64,000 bases of DNA, taken from positions 186,001 through 250,000 of the forward strand of contig NZ_JACGXL010000005.1 of assembly GCF_014138265.1 (NCBI RefSeq). Reading direction: 5' to 3'. Shown here in pieces: positions 25,888 through 33,361 of the stretch. This DNA is from Dokdonella fugitiva (lineage in GTDB: Bacteria > Pseudomonadota > Gammaproteobacteria > Xanthomonadales > Rhodanobacteraceae). The first letter of the stretch is position 1; every line of letters starts with the position of its first letter. The notes beneath the pieces were generated by a model. That model was given only the letters and a program-made list of their open reading frames with translations, was not told the DNA's origin and searched no databases. The position numbers were made by a program, and so were the translations under genes.

Positions 25888-26862
25888 TCAACGCCCGGAG
25901 CAGCACCGCGCATACAGGCGGCGGCCTTCCGCTTCGGCCTGCGCGAGCGCCGATGCGTCGAGCGCGCGTGCGCTGCGGTTGAGCAGCCAGGTCATCCGGT
26001 CGCGCTCCATCGCGGTCAGCTCCGCAGCCTGCAGGGCGGCGTATGCGTAGGCGTGCGCGCGCGCCGCATCGACGGCGTACAGGTTGATCGTCGCCGATTC
26101 GGCGTAGGCGCCGGCGAGGGCGACGAGTGCCGACGTGTCGCCGAGGCGTACCGCTTCGTCGAGGTACGCGCGCGCCTTGTCGCGGCGCGTGATCGCTTCG
26201 TCGACGTCGGCGACGACGGCCGCGACGCCATCGTACTCGGCCATCGCGAGGCGCGCGTATTCGCGCATCGCGTAGGTGTCGCCCGATTGCGCGGCGCGAT
26301 CGAGCGGGTCGAGCCAGTGCGCGACGAGGTCGCGCGGCAAGGCCGCGCAGTCGGCGCGTCGTTTCGCGTTCTCGTTGATCCGCTGCATGGTGTTGGCGCG
26401 GCGTGTCTCGCGCTGGGCTTTGGTCAATTGGTCGTCCGTGAGGTCGTTCATGATGTACTGACGATCGCTCTCGTCCGAAGCCTCGGTCGCGCGCAGCCCG
26501 TACGGCGTGCAGGTACTCAGCTGCGACGTCAGTTCGATGGCCGCCCTCGTGTCGCCGGCGTCCGCCCATGCCTGCACCTGCTTCACCGCATCGCCGAACG
26601 GCGTGCGGTCGTCGGGCCATTGGTGCGCGCGGACCGCGGGCGGTGCCGAACGCCGCGGCGTGGCAGCGGCCGCCGGCGTTGCGCTCCGTGCAGGTGTCGG
26701 CGCGACGGGTGCGGGCGTGACCGGTGCAGGCGTGGCGGACGGCGCGGCGAGCGGCGAAGGCGCGGCGACGGTCGCAGGGCGATCGCGCATGAGCGCGAAC
26801 AACACGCCGGCGGCGAGCGCGACGCTGCCGACCGCGATGGCATAGCGGCGAATCCTCGTCAT
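25888..26862 (-). CDS. Membrane-anchored Sel1-like helical repeat protein (paralogue 2)
   Basis: 324 residues from the ATG at 26862 that overlaps the stop of the gene upstream (ATGA at 26859-26862). N-terminal anchor RRYAIAVGSVALAAGVLFAL, then a Pro/Ala/Thr linker to ~75. The periplasmic part has helical repeats resembling Sel1/TPR: VQAWADAGDTRAAIELTSQL, LDPLDRAAQSGDTYAMREYA, LDEAVRLGDTSALVALAGAY. Cysteines STCT, RADCAAL and the C-terminal CC may form disulphides. Same size, layout and C-terminal CC as the upstream gene: a tandem duplication. Function unknown. Confidence 0.75.
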   Translation of the reverse strand: MTRIRRYAIAVGSVALAAGVLFALMRDRPATVAAPSPLAAPSATPAPVTPAPVAPTPARSATPAAAATPRRSAPPAVRAHQWPDDRTPFGDAVKQVQAWADAGDTRAAIELTSQLSTCTPYGLRATEASDESDRQYIMNDLTDDQLTKAQRETRRANTMQRINENAKRRADCAALPRDLVAHWLDPLDRAAQSGDTYAMREYARLAMAEYDGVAAVVADVDEAITRRDKARAYLDEAVRLGDTSALVALAGAYAESATINLYAVDAARAHAYAYAALQAAELTAMERDRMTWLLNRSARALDASALAQAEAEGRRLYARCCSGR

Positions 26863-27764
26863 GGCGACCCCGGCGACATGCAACAGGCGGCGAGATCGCG
26901 TGCCGCACGGCGCGCGCGCTCGCGCGCGCCGTCGTCGAGCGCGGCGGCCGCTTCATCGAGCAGGCCGGTCAGCGCCGCGGGCGCCATTTCAGCCGAGCGT
27001 GGCGTCAGCGAGTACGCGTACAGATAGCGATAGGCGGCTTCCGCGTCCTCGGGATAGAGCGTGCCGTGGGCGTAGTGCAGGTACATCTGCTGCAACGCGA
27101 GCGCATCGCCGCCGGCGAGCGCTCGCTCGAGGTAGTCGCGTGCGAGCCGCTTGCGCTCGCGCAGTTGCTCCGCATCGACGATCGCCGAGCGCGCGTTGTA
27201 GGTCGCGAACGCGAGGTTTCCGTACAGGGCCTGCGCATCGGCGTCACCGAGCGCGGCGGCGCGCTCGGTCCAGTGGAACGCGAGCGGCCGCGGATCCTGT
27301 TCGTCGATGCCGCCCGCGTTGGCGCAATCGCGCGCCCTCTGCGCCTGGTTCGCCTTCAGGCGCGCGAGCAGGGCGTCCGGGCCGAGCGGATGGCCGTCCA
27401 CGTTGAGCGTCACGCCTCGTGCGGTCGCTTCGACCACCCACGATTCGAGCTGCGCGTCGTCCACCGGCACGTAGCCGTTGCATTGGGCGAACGCGCGGCC
27501 GAGCCGCGCGGCGGCGTGCGCGTCGCCGCGCTCGGCCCGCCGTTCGAGTTCCGCGCGCACGTCGACGAAGGGGCGATCGTCGAGGTCGTCCGCGGCCTTG
27601 GTCGAGGGCGGGGCCGTCGAGGTTCGCGGCGAGCCGGCGGAGGCCGATGCGCCCGCCTTGCCTGCGCGCGTCGGTGCGTCGGCGGTGCCGGAGGACGTGG
27701 CAACGTGCCGGTACAGCAGCGCGGCGCCTGCGATCACTGCCAGTGCCAGTACGAGCCATCGCAT
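26859..27764 (-). CDS. Membrane-anchored Sel1-like helical repeat protein (paralogue 1)
   Basis: 301 residues from the ATG at 27764, which starts directly with the membrane anchor MRWLVLALAVIAGAALL; an ATG at 27791 would add nine residues. After a Ser/Thr/Ala linker come helical repeats: LERRAERGDAHAAARLGRAF, WTERAAALGDADAQALYGNL, LERALAGGDALALQQMYLHY, and AACC near the end. The pattern GD-x-A-x2-L is typical of Sel1-like repeats, which make protein contacts. First gene of a two-gene unit with its paralogue. Confidence 0.75.
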   Translation of the reverse strand: MRWLVLALAVIAGAALLYRHVATSSGTADAPTRAGKAGASASAGSPRTSTAPPSTKAADDLDDRPFVDVRAELERRAERGDAHAAARLGRAFAQCNGYVPVDDAQLESWVVEATARGVTLNVDGHPLGPDALLARLKANQAQRARDCANAGGIDEQDPRPLAFHWTERAAALGDADAQALYGNLAFATYNARSAIVDAEQLRERKRLARDYLERALAGGDALALQQMYLHYAHGTLYPEDAEAAYRYLYAYSLTPRSAEMAPAALTGLLDEAAAALDDGARERARRAARDLAACCMSPGSP

Positions 27765-27931
27765 GCGTCCGTGATCCCTCACATCCACCATCCTTTCCGT
27801 CGGTGCGAAACCGGCTTGTCGTCACGAGGCGCAGACAGAGCCCACGGACGACTTGGAAGCCGGAATCTACCCGATTTGCGGTCGGCAACGGAGGCGTCAC
27901 GGTGGCCCGCACCCGTTCGGAGGTCGACGCA

Positions 27932-28200
27932 CGTAGGGTGCGCCCTGGCGCACCACGCCCCGTGGCGTGGGAACGATGTGCGAGGCACGCCTGCTCGAAC
28001 ATCACCTCGCCCGCTTGCGGGAGAGGTCGCGCCGCAGGCGCGGGTGAGGGGAAGGCACGCGAGCCCTCGCATCGATTGCCCTCATCCGCCTCCGGTCCTT
28101 TCTCCCGCAAGCGGGAGAAGGGACAACGGCACGTTGGGTGCGCCCCGGCGTACCGGCGCCTCGTCGTCACCGGATGCGGCGCGCCAGGGCGCACCCTACG
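27932..28200. repeat. Segment bounded by a 20-base perfect inverted repeat
   Basis: CGTAGGGTGCGCCCTGGCGC at 27932-27951 recurs as its exact reverse complement at 28181-28200. A third, imperfect copy lies near 28132 (TTGGGTGCGCCCCGGCG). The enclosed 229 bases are mostly REP units. No target duplication is evident from the flanks. The layout resembles a MITE or a composite REP island. Confidence 0.7.
28000..28125. repeat. REP unit matching the 23,750-24,030 cluster
   Basis: Contains CCCGCTTGCGGGAGAGG, CGCCGCAGGCGCGGGTGAGG, CCCTCATCCGCCTCCGG and TTCTCCCGCAAGCGGGAGAA in the arrangement seen 4 kb away. Non-coding. Confidence 0.8.
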
Positions 28201-28203
28201 ATC

Positions 28204-28236
28204 CTCGTGCCGTCATTCCCGCGAAAGCGGGAATCC
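28204..28236. repeat. REP palindrome of the CATTCCCGCG type
   Basis: GTCATTCCCGCGAAAGCGGG then AATCCATGG: the inverted repeat ATTCCCGC/GCGGGAAT. A related copy, ATGCCCGCGTTCGCGGGAAT, lies at 33080-33099. Confidence 0.7.
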
Positions 28237-28692
28237 ATGGGCGTCGTCACCACGTCGAGCCGACGCGCGACGCAGCCCGCATCACGCGTGAGCGAACCGT
28301 CCTCGCGCGCGAATCATCATGACTCGCATGCGAGTACCGACGGGTGATGCGCGAGCCCGGTCGTATCGCGTGCGAGCGGTCACGACTCGCGGTTTCGTGC
28401 GCGCGGTTGCAACCTCACGCGCGGCCGCTCGCTCGCCAGCGAATGCGATGGGCACGGTACGCAGCCGCACTCGCGCGCCAATCGCCGCGACTCGCGTGCG
28501 AGTCCGGCGCATTCACGGTCGAGGCAGGGTCACTCGGCGATCGCGCCATTTTGCGCAGGCGCCACGCCCGGGCACTGCCGATCGGCGTTCGCAACGAGGC
28601 GATCCACGCGCGCGGGGCAGTGACCCGGTTGCACGGAGCGGAGATCGAACGCGGCGATGCCATGCATCACCCGCACCCGGAAAGCAGGCAAC
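28237..28692. repeat. Gene-free stretch with ACTCGCATGCGAGT-type palindromes
   Basis: No gene is supported over about 450 bases. It contains a perfect 14-base palindrome ACTCGCATGCGAGT (28322-28335), a near-identical GACTCGCGTGCGAGTC (28489-28504) and broken copies between them (GCGTGCGAGC, CACGACTCGCGG). Open frames here are arginine-rich on both strands, the signature of non-coding GC-rich DNA. Confidence 0.5.
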
Positions 28693-28716
28693 AAAAAAGC
28701 CGCATCGCTGCGGCTT
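28693..28716 (-). terminator. Intrinsic terminator of the 28751-29218 gene
   Basis: On the minus strand AAGCCGCA-GCGA-TGCGGCTT (28697-28716) is followed by a run of T. It lies 34 bases past the gene's stop. Confidence 0.8.
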
Positions 28717-28750
28717 CGTCGTCCTCCTGCGAGAGGGGAGGAGCGGGCGG

Positions 28751-29218
28751 TCAGGCCGCCTTCGCCTCCGGCACCTTGGGCCGGCGCGAGAACCGCGCAC
28801 CGAGCGTCTCGCGCAAGCCCTCCAGGCCCTGGTGGCGCCCGGTGACCTTGAGCAGCGCATAGCCCTGAAGCGACGCCTGCATGATCGTCGCGCCGACCAC
28901 CGTGTCGGTATTCGACAGGCGCTCGCCGAGGCGGATCAGCCGCTGCATGCGCGGCCGCATCCAGTCCAGCGCATCCAGGCTCTGCTGCACGTCCGTCAAC
29001 CCCATGCTCTGCGGCACCAGCTGCCGGTTCTGGTCGAGCAGCGACAGCGTCTGCCGGCAGAACGCCTCGGACTTGTCGCCCATCTTCATGAGCCGGCGAC
29101 GCTCGCCCGCCGGCATCGCGACCAGCGCCGCGAACTGCGCCTCCAGCTCGGTCAGCGCCGCATCGATCGCGGTGGCCTGGGCATCGGTGAAAGAGAGCGA
29201 AAGGGTAGCTTGGGACAT
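28751..29218 (-). CDS. Hypothetical helical protein
   Basis: 155 residues from the ATG at 29218, with AGGAGA 7 bases upstream. The sequence is almost entirely helical (LSFTDAQATAIDAALTELEA, RRRLMKMGDKSEAFCRQTLS, GLTDVQQSLDALDWMRPRMQ, GYALLKVTGRHQGLEGLRET) with no signal peptide or membrane span. I recall similar small proteins of unknown function in many Gram-negative genomes, often with the MGDKSEAFCRQ segment. It has its own terminator and stands alone. Role unknown. Confidence 0.7.
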   Translation of the reverse strand: MSQATLSLSFTDAQATAIDAALTELEAQFAALVAMPAGERRRLMKMGDKSEAFCRQTLSLLDQNRQLVPQSMGLTDVQQSLDALDWMRPRMQRLIRLGERLSNTDTVVGATIMQASLQGYALLKVTGRHQGLEGLRETLGARFSRRPKVPEAKAA

Positions 29219-29386
29219 GGATACTTCTCCTCGTGGAGTGGGACGGCGCCCGGACGCCCCTATGGCGGGCGGGCGTGTGCCGGGTGGCACGAGGGGTATT
29301 GGAGCAGGGGTGGGTCGCATAGGTTGAGACTGGGAGTCGGCACGGACGGCGTACGCTTAGGGTCGTCCGGAGGCGGAGGCGATGAC

Positions 29387-30220
29387 ATGGCGACCTACAA
29401 TCTCGATCTCGACGTTCTCAACGCCCTATTTCAGGAACGCGTGCGTCGCGTCGCGATGATGATCGGTCTTGTGCACAACATTCGCGACAATGAATTGGTG
29501 GTTCGATATCAGCTTGGCGCATCACCTGTGGGAGTCGAGCTATCACACCTTCCGCCCACTCAGTCGCCTGAGGAAATAAAATTGGCGCGGCATGGCTTGG
29601 CCGTATGGGTTCTCGCGTGCGCCCTGAGAGATTTAGTGGAATCATTCGAGCGCATTCTCGAGCCCGTCTACTATTTCGGGACGTTTGGACGTTCGCGCCT
29701 CAATGAAATTCCGTTCGAAGATGTCGAGCCTATGAGAGAGAAGTTCGAGAAGGGCGGGCTCGATCTGAAGATCGTGCGGCTTCGCAAGCATCTTGGGATC
29801 GACGTTCAGTATGCGGAGGAGTTCGCGTCATTGAACAAGGTGCGAAACTGTCTGACCCACCGCAGCGGCATAGTCCAGAAGTGGGACTGCGACAATTCAG
29901 ATTGTCCACATTTGACCGCTAGGTGGCTCGGCTTTGACCCTAAGGTTGAATGGCCTGATGGGCGTCGCGAATTGGTTGTGCCCGGAATGGTTGTTGAGGG
30001 CGGTCCGACTCTTCTTGTCGAAGTAGTTCAGAGGACTAAGCGGTTTGACCTCGGTGCTAGCCTGTACTTTGAAGCGCACGAGCTTTCGGAATTGCTCTTC
30101 ATGTTCTCGCAAGCTTCGATGGGATTTGTGCACGCAGCCGGCCCGTCGCTCAAGAAGTTCGCCTCAAACGAGCAAAGCGCGGCCAACGAGGTGGTGAAGG
30201 AATTCATCCGAGCTCCATAG
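29387..30220 (+). CDS. Probable HEPN-domain protein
   Basis: 277 residues from the ATG at 29387. The N-terminal half is helical: HGLAVWVLACALRDLVESFE, then FEKGGLDLKIVRLRKHLGID and EFASLNKVRNCLTHRSGIVQ. RNCLTH fits the R-x4-H motif of HEPN domains, and it sits at the end of a helix as in that family; HEPN proteins are often metal-independent RNases in defence or toxin systems. The C-terminal part has a CDNSDCPHL segment, which could bind metal, and is otherwise unknown. DNA is visibly richer in A and T than neighbouring core genes. First gene of the accessory patch left of tRNA-Ala. HEPN assignment rests on one motif and helix layout. Confidence 0.5.
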   Translation: MATYNLDLDVLNALFQERVRRVAMMIGLVHNIRDNELVVRYQLGASPVGVELSHLPPTQSPEEIKLARHGLAVWVLACALRDLVESFERILEPVYYFGTFGRSRLNEIPFEDVEPMREKFEKGGLDLKIVRLRKHLGIDVQYAEEFASLNKVRNCLTHRSGIVQKWDCDNSDCPHLTARWLGFDPKVEWPDGRRELVVPGMVVEGGPTLLVEVVQRTKRFDLGASLYFEAHELSELLFMFSQASMGFVHAAGPSLKKFASNEQSAANEVVKEFIRAP

Positions 30221-30233
30221 GGAGAGGCAAGGC

Positions 30234-30665
30234 ATGCCGGCCAAGACAGACGAACAACTGCGATACGACCGCCTACATTTTGCTCGCAAGGATTTCCAAG
30301 CTGTTCTCGCGCTGGCAGCCGAGATGTTGACGGGCCGAATGTACAGCCGCCCCCGAGGCACGCCTATGCCGGCGCGCTTCAACTACAACCGCGGAATCAA
30401 AGGGGACGGAGTAATTTTCCGTTTGAATTGCGGAGCTTGGAGATGGCCGCGCCGATCCAGGGAGGGTATATGCGCCAAAGCTTCATTCGCCCCATCGCCG
30501 CCATCGTTGGTCTGCTCTGCGCAGCAAGCCAAGCCTCTGCCGCGATTTGCATGCCGTGTCCGGGCTGCTCGGACGGGCAGATGCTCCAAGCCGCCGTCGA
30601 CAAAGGGCAAGGTGCGCGACTCGTCTGGAACCCGACCGACGGCAGTATTCGCGAGTATCGCGTGA
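30234..30665 (+). pseudogene. Truncated small gene fused to unrelated sequence
   Basis: An ATG at 30234, 13 bases past the HEPN-like gene and preceded by GGGAGAGGCAAGG, opens a plausible start (MPAKTDEQLRYDRLHFARKD, FQAVLALAAEMLTGR). From about residue 55 it runs into AAAGGGGACGGAGTAATTTT (30399-30418), a motif I associate with remnants flanking REP-associated transposase genes. It then becomes a shadow of the next gene. Most likely a disrupted partner gene of the HEPN-like protein. Low confidence in the end point. Confidence 0.35.
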
Positions 30666-31192
30666 CGTGCGGCATCGACAGCGCGGGCGATGCGTCGATC
30701 GCAACCGACAACGACCACGGCAAGAGCGGTGTCGAGCTGAACGCCGCCACGACGCCATGCACGGGCGTCGAAGGCGCGGTACCGCAAGTCATGCAGGACG
30801 TCGCCGCGGCGCTGCTGCGGTTCTCGAACGCGACAGGCGGAACGTACAAGGCTGTCGCGGAGATCCACGCGAACCGCTGGTCGATCCGCACGCAGCCGAA
30901 TCCCTCGGCGCGCGACTATCTCGCGGACGCGAACTATCGCGCGCAGCTGCACGATCGCGTCGAGCAGGAAGGGCTTGCGTCCATCCCGGGGACGGTCGGC
31001 GAGGTGATGCCATACCTGATGGAGACTGACGTGGTATCGCGGGCGTTCACCGACCACGTCGAAACCGTCGTCACGATCATGTTCGACGACGGATCGAAGG
31101 TCGACGTGCGATTCGAGGTCGGCCAGCCGCCAGCGTATGTGAAAGGTACGGCTCGCGATGCAGCGAACAGTCGCCTCCCGGACATCGGGTGA
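30470..31192 (+). CDS. Exported hypothetical protein
   Basis: 240 residues from the ATG at 30470, preceded by GGAGGG. Signal peptide MRQSFIRPIAAIVGLLCAAS with cleavage near ASA. The mature part begins with a cysteine cluster (CMPCPGCSDG), then GARLVWNPTDGSIREYRVTC and a hydrophilic domain (GGTYKAVAEIHANRWSIRTQ; TDHVETVVTIMFDDGSKVDV). The cysteine pairs suggest disulphides or metal binding outside the cytoplasm. Not recognised. Confidence 0.65.
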   Translation: MRQSFIRPIAAIVGLLCAASQASAAICMPCPGCSDGQMLQAAVDKGQGARLVWNPTDGSIREYRVTCGIDSAGDASIATDNDHGKSGVELNAATTPCTGVEGAVPQVMQDVAAALLRFSNATGGTYKAVAEIHANRWSIRTQPNPSARDYLADANYRAQLHDRVEQEGLASIPGTVGEVMPYLMETDVVSRAFTDHVETVVTIMFDDGSKVDVRFEVGQPPAYVKGTARDAANSRLPDIG

Positions 31193-31267
31193 GCGGTGTG
31201 GATAGGCGATTCGGCGGAAGTCGCAGGGTAAAGTACGTCGTCGTGGCCGACATGCCGGGTATCATGA

Positions 31268-31786
31268 ATGCTGGAACTCGATAGCCCGCGCTGGTCCGAG
31301 CTTGCGCATGCGTATGGGCCCGCCTCGGACATTCCCGCGTTGCTTCGACAGCTGGACTCATTGCCGGCCACGCGGGAAAGGGACGAGCCCTGGTATACGT
31401 TGTGGAGTGCACTGGCGCATCAAGGGGACGTTTACCCGGCGTCGTTCGCGGCGGTCCCCCATGTAGTCGCGGCGCTCGCCACCGCGCCCGAGCGTGCGGA
31501 CAGCAGCTACTTTCATTTCCCGGCGTGGGTGGACGTCTGCCGCTTCCGCAAGAACGTCGAGATACCTGCCGACCTTCGGGCGGCCTACGTCGAAGCGCTC
31601 GCGAAACTGCCCGGCCTCGTCGCGGCTGCATCGTCGCGCGAGTGGAGCGAGGAGTTCCTTGCGTGCGCGCTCGCCGCGATCGCTGCGGCCAAGGGCTATC
31701 CTGCGGTGGCCGAGGCTGCCCAGGAACTCACGCCCAGAGTGGCGGATGCGTTCGTCGAATGGTTCTACGAGAACTGGGCAGGCTGA
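31268..31786 (+). CDS. Hypothetical helical protein, possible immunity-type
   Basis: 172 residues. MLELDSPRWSELAHAYGPAS, DIPALLRQLDSLPA, PWYTLWSALAHQGDVYPASF and AAVPHVVAALATAPER form a distinctive pattern I associate with uncharacterised proteins near toxin/immunity loci; this is recall, not a search. No signal peptide or membrane span; probably all-helical. Overlaps the next gene by TGATG at 31784-31788. No matching toxin gene is visible in the window. Confidence 0.6.
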   Translation: MLELDSPRWSELAHAYGPASDIPALLRQLDSLPATRERDEPWYTLWSALAHQGDVYPASFAAVPHVVAALATAPERADSSYFHFPAWVDVCRFRKNVEIPADLRAAYVEALAKLPGLVAAASSREWSEEFLACALAAIAAAKGYPAVAEAAQELTPRVADAFVEWFYENWAG

Positions 31787-32061
31787 TGGGACGCAAGGCA
31801 AGGATCCGATCAATCGAAGCGCGCATTGCCGAGCACGAGAAATACAGGCGCCAATGCAAAGTCCGCATTGGGCCCTCGTTCCTCCTCTCTCTTTTCGCGC
31901 TGACGGTCGCGTCCTTCATTCTTTGGCGTGACCCTCATTCTTGGCGGCTCACTGCACTCGTCGTCACTTTCCCTTTGCTTTTCACCGGCCTCGAGGCCTG
32001 GGGATACGTCCGCCATGACCGAGCAATCCGGCGCCTGCGTAGCGACTCCACGGCAGTTTGA
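31786..32061 (+). CDS. Small two-span membrane protein
   Basis: 91 residues, start overlapping the stop of the upstream gene (TGATG). A basic N-terminal amphipathic helix (RKARIRSIEARIAEHEKYRR) is followed by two membrane spans (FLLSLFALTVASFIL and LTALVVTFPLLFTGLEAWGY) and a basic tail. Coupling with the upstream gene suggests a two-gene unit. Unknown function. Confidence 0.55.
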   Translation: MGRKARIRSIEARIAEHEKYRRQCKVRIGPSFLLSLFALTVASFILWRDPHSWRLTALVVTFPLLFTGLEAWGYVRHDRAIRRLRSDSTAV

Positions 32062-32316
32062 GTTTGCCGACGTCGGCTCGCGCGCAACGAGTAAGCGACG
32101 ACTTGGTGCACCGGGCGATGCGAGCGGGGTCGGTTTTCGCCAGCGGTGCTCGCGGGCGCCGTATGCAAGACCATGCGGAAATGGGACTTCCGTTGAATTT
32201 CGGTCCGAAAAAGTGATGGGCCAGCGTTGATCGCGCGTCTGGGAGAACTAGCTACGATCTGCGTGGTCGATCCTTCCCGCATTCTTCCGTTGAAGGTCCA
32301 GTTGTCCGTGCTCGAA

Positions 32317-32565
32317 ATGCCCCGTTCCAACACCGTTCGTCGGCTCGGCATCATCCTGAGCTGGGTGATCTGGATTGCGGCTCCTTGTGCCGCGATCTTC
32401 GGCCACAAGGCGCAGCTCTATGTCGTGGCGATGTGGCTGCTTGGCTTCGTGCCTTACCTGATCGCACTCCAGGTGATTGAGCCGTGGCTCTTGCGGCGTT
32501 CCGCAAGCCGTCGAGGCGCTGTCCTTTCGCCGCGTGAAGAAGCGAAAAACCCCGAGCCGCGTTGA
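32317..32565 (+). CDS. Small two-span membrane protein
   Basis: 82 residues from the ATG at 32317; a TTG at 32227 would add 30 residues without hydrophobic or family support. Two membrane segments (LGIILSWVIWIAAPCAAIFG and LYVVAMWLLGFVPYLIALQV) and a polar tail. No ribosome binding site is obvious. Unknown. Confidence 0.4.
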   Translation: MPRSNTVRRLGIILSWVIWIAAPCAAIFGHKAQLYVVAMWLLGFVPYLIALQVIEPWLLRRSASRRGAVLSPREEAKNPEPR

Positions 32566-32596
32566 TTGCGCGGCCATGATCATGCATAAGGTAGCG

Positions 32597-33034
32597 ATGA
32601 GCGCGACCCCTTCGACCGAAGTCGTACGCATCGAACAACGGACCTGCGACTGCGGTTGCGCGCAGCCCTATCCCTCGCATGTCGGGCTTCTCCGCTACGG
32701 GGCGTCGGAGACGGTGTTCGAGGCAGCCTTGATGCATGGCGAGGCCAAGCAGCCGCATCTGTGGGTGCTGCTCGGCACGGGACCGTGGTTCGACGATGAC
32801 TCCCGCAACTGCTGGCTCACCGTCCATGCCTGGCTCGACGACGGCAACATCCTGACGTCCATAGCGGACCCGTCCGGGTCGCCGTTCACGGACGAGGACG
32901 CGTGCGGCGGGCGCTGGCTGTCGCGCGAAGACGTACTCGCGCAGGAAGGCGCCCTCGAATGGGCGATTGCGCGTCGCCTGCAGCTGGTCGCGCAGGTTCC
33001 CGCCATTGCGTTGCATCTTGGTGCGGAAGCCTGA
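32597..33034 (+). CDS. Hypothetical protein
   Basis: 145 residues from the ATG at 32597, with AAGGTAG 5 bases upstream (earlier in-frame ATGs at 32576 and 32477 lack one). Contains RTCDCGCAQPYPSHVG, KQPHLWVLLGTGPWFDDDSR, NCWLTVHAWLDDGN and GGRWLSREDVLAQEGA. The CDCGC cluster could bind metal. A soluble cytoplasmic protein of unknown family, last gene of the accessory patch. Confidence 0.55.
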   Translation: MSATPSTEVVRIEQRTCDCGCAQPYPSHVGLLRYGASETVFEAALMHGEAKQPHLWVLLGTGPWFDDDSRNCWLTVHAWLDDGNILTSIADPSGSPFTDEDACGGRWLSREDVLAQEGALEWAIARRLQLVAQVPAIALHLGAEA

Positions 33035-33076
33035 CGATGAAGATGCTCGATGGCGACGGCGTCCGACGCACGGCCA

Positions 33077-33104
33077 ATGGATGCCCGCGTTCGCGGGAAT
33101 GACG
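33077..33104. repeat. REP palindrome
   Basis: ATGCCCGCGTTCGCGGGAAT with inverted arms, related in inverse orientation to the copy at 28204-28236. Confidence 0.65.
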
Positions 33105-33154
33105 AGAGCAGGCATGTCGCTCGCCTCGTTGCGCCGTCCTCCGAGCCCCGAAAA

Positions 33155-33187
33155 CGAAAAACCCCCGAAGGATCACCTTCGAGGGTT
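33155..33187 (-). terminator. Intrinsic terminator downstream of tRNA-Ala
   Basis: On the minus strand AACCCTCGAAGG-TGAT-CCTTCGGGGGTT is followed by T-rich sequence. One G-T pair in an otherwise perfect stem; 17 bases past the tRNA CCA end. Confidence 0.75.
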
Positions 33188-33204
33188 CGTCGACACTGAA
33201 TGAG

Positions 33205-33280
<76 letters not shown>

Positions 33281-33361
33281 ACGTGCAATCCGCGGCTGGG
33301 GACCGCGAAAGGGCGCGCATGATAACCCGCGTTTCGCCGATCGCCAACCCCTGCGTGCGGG

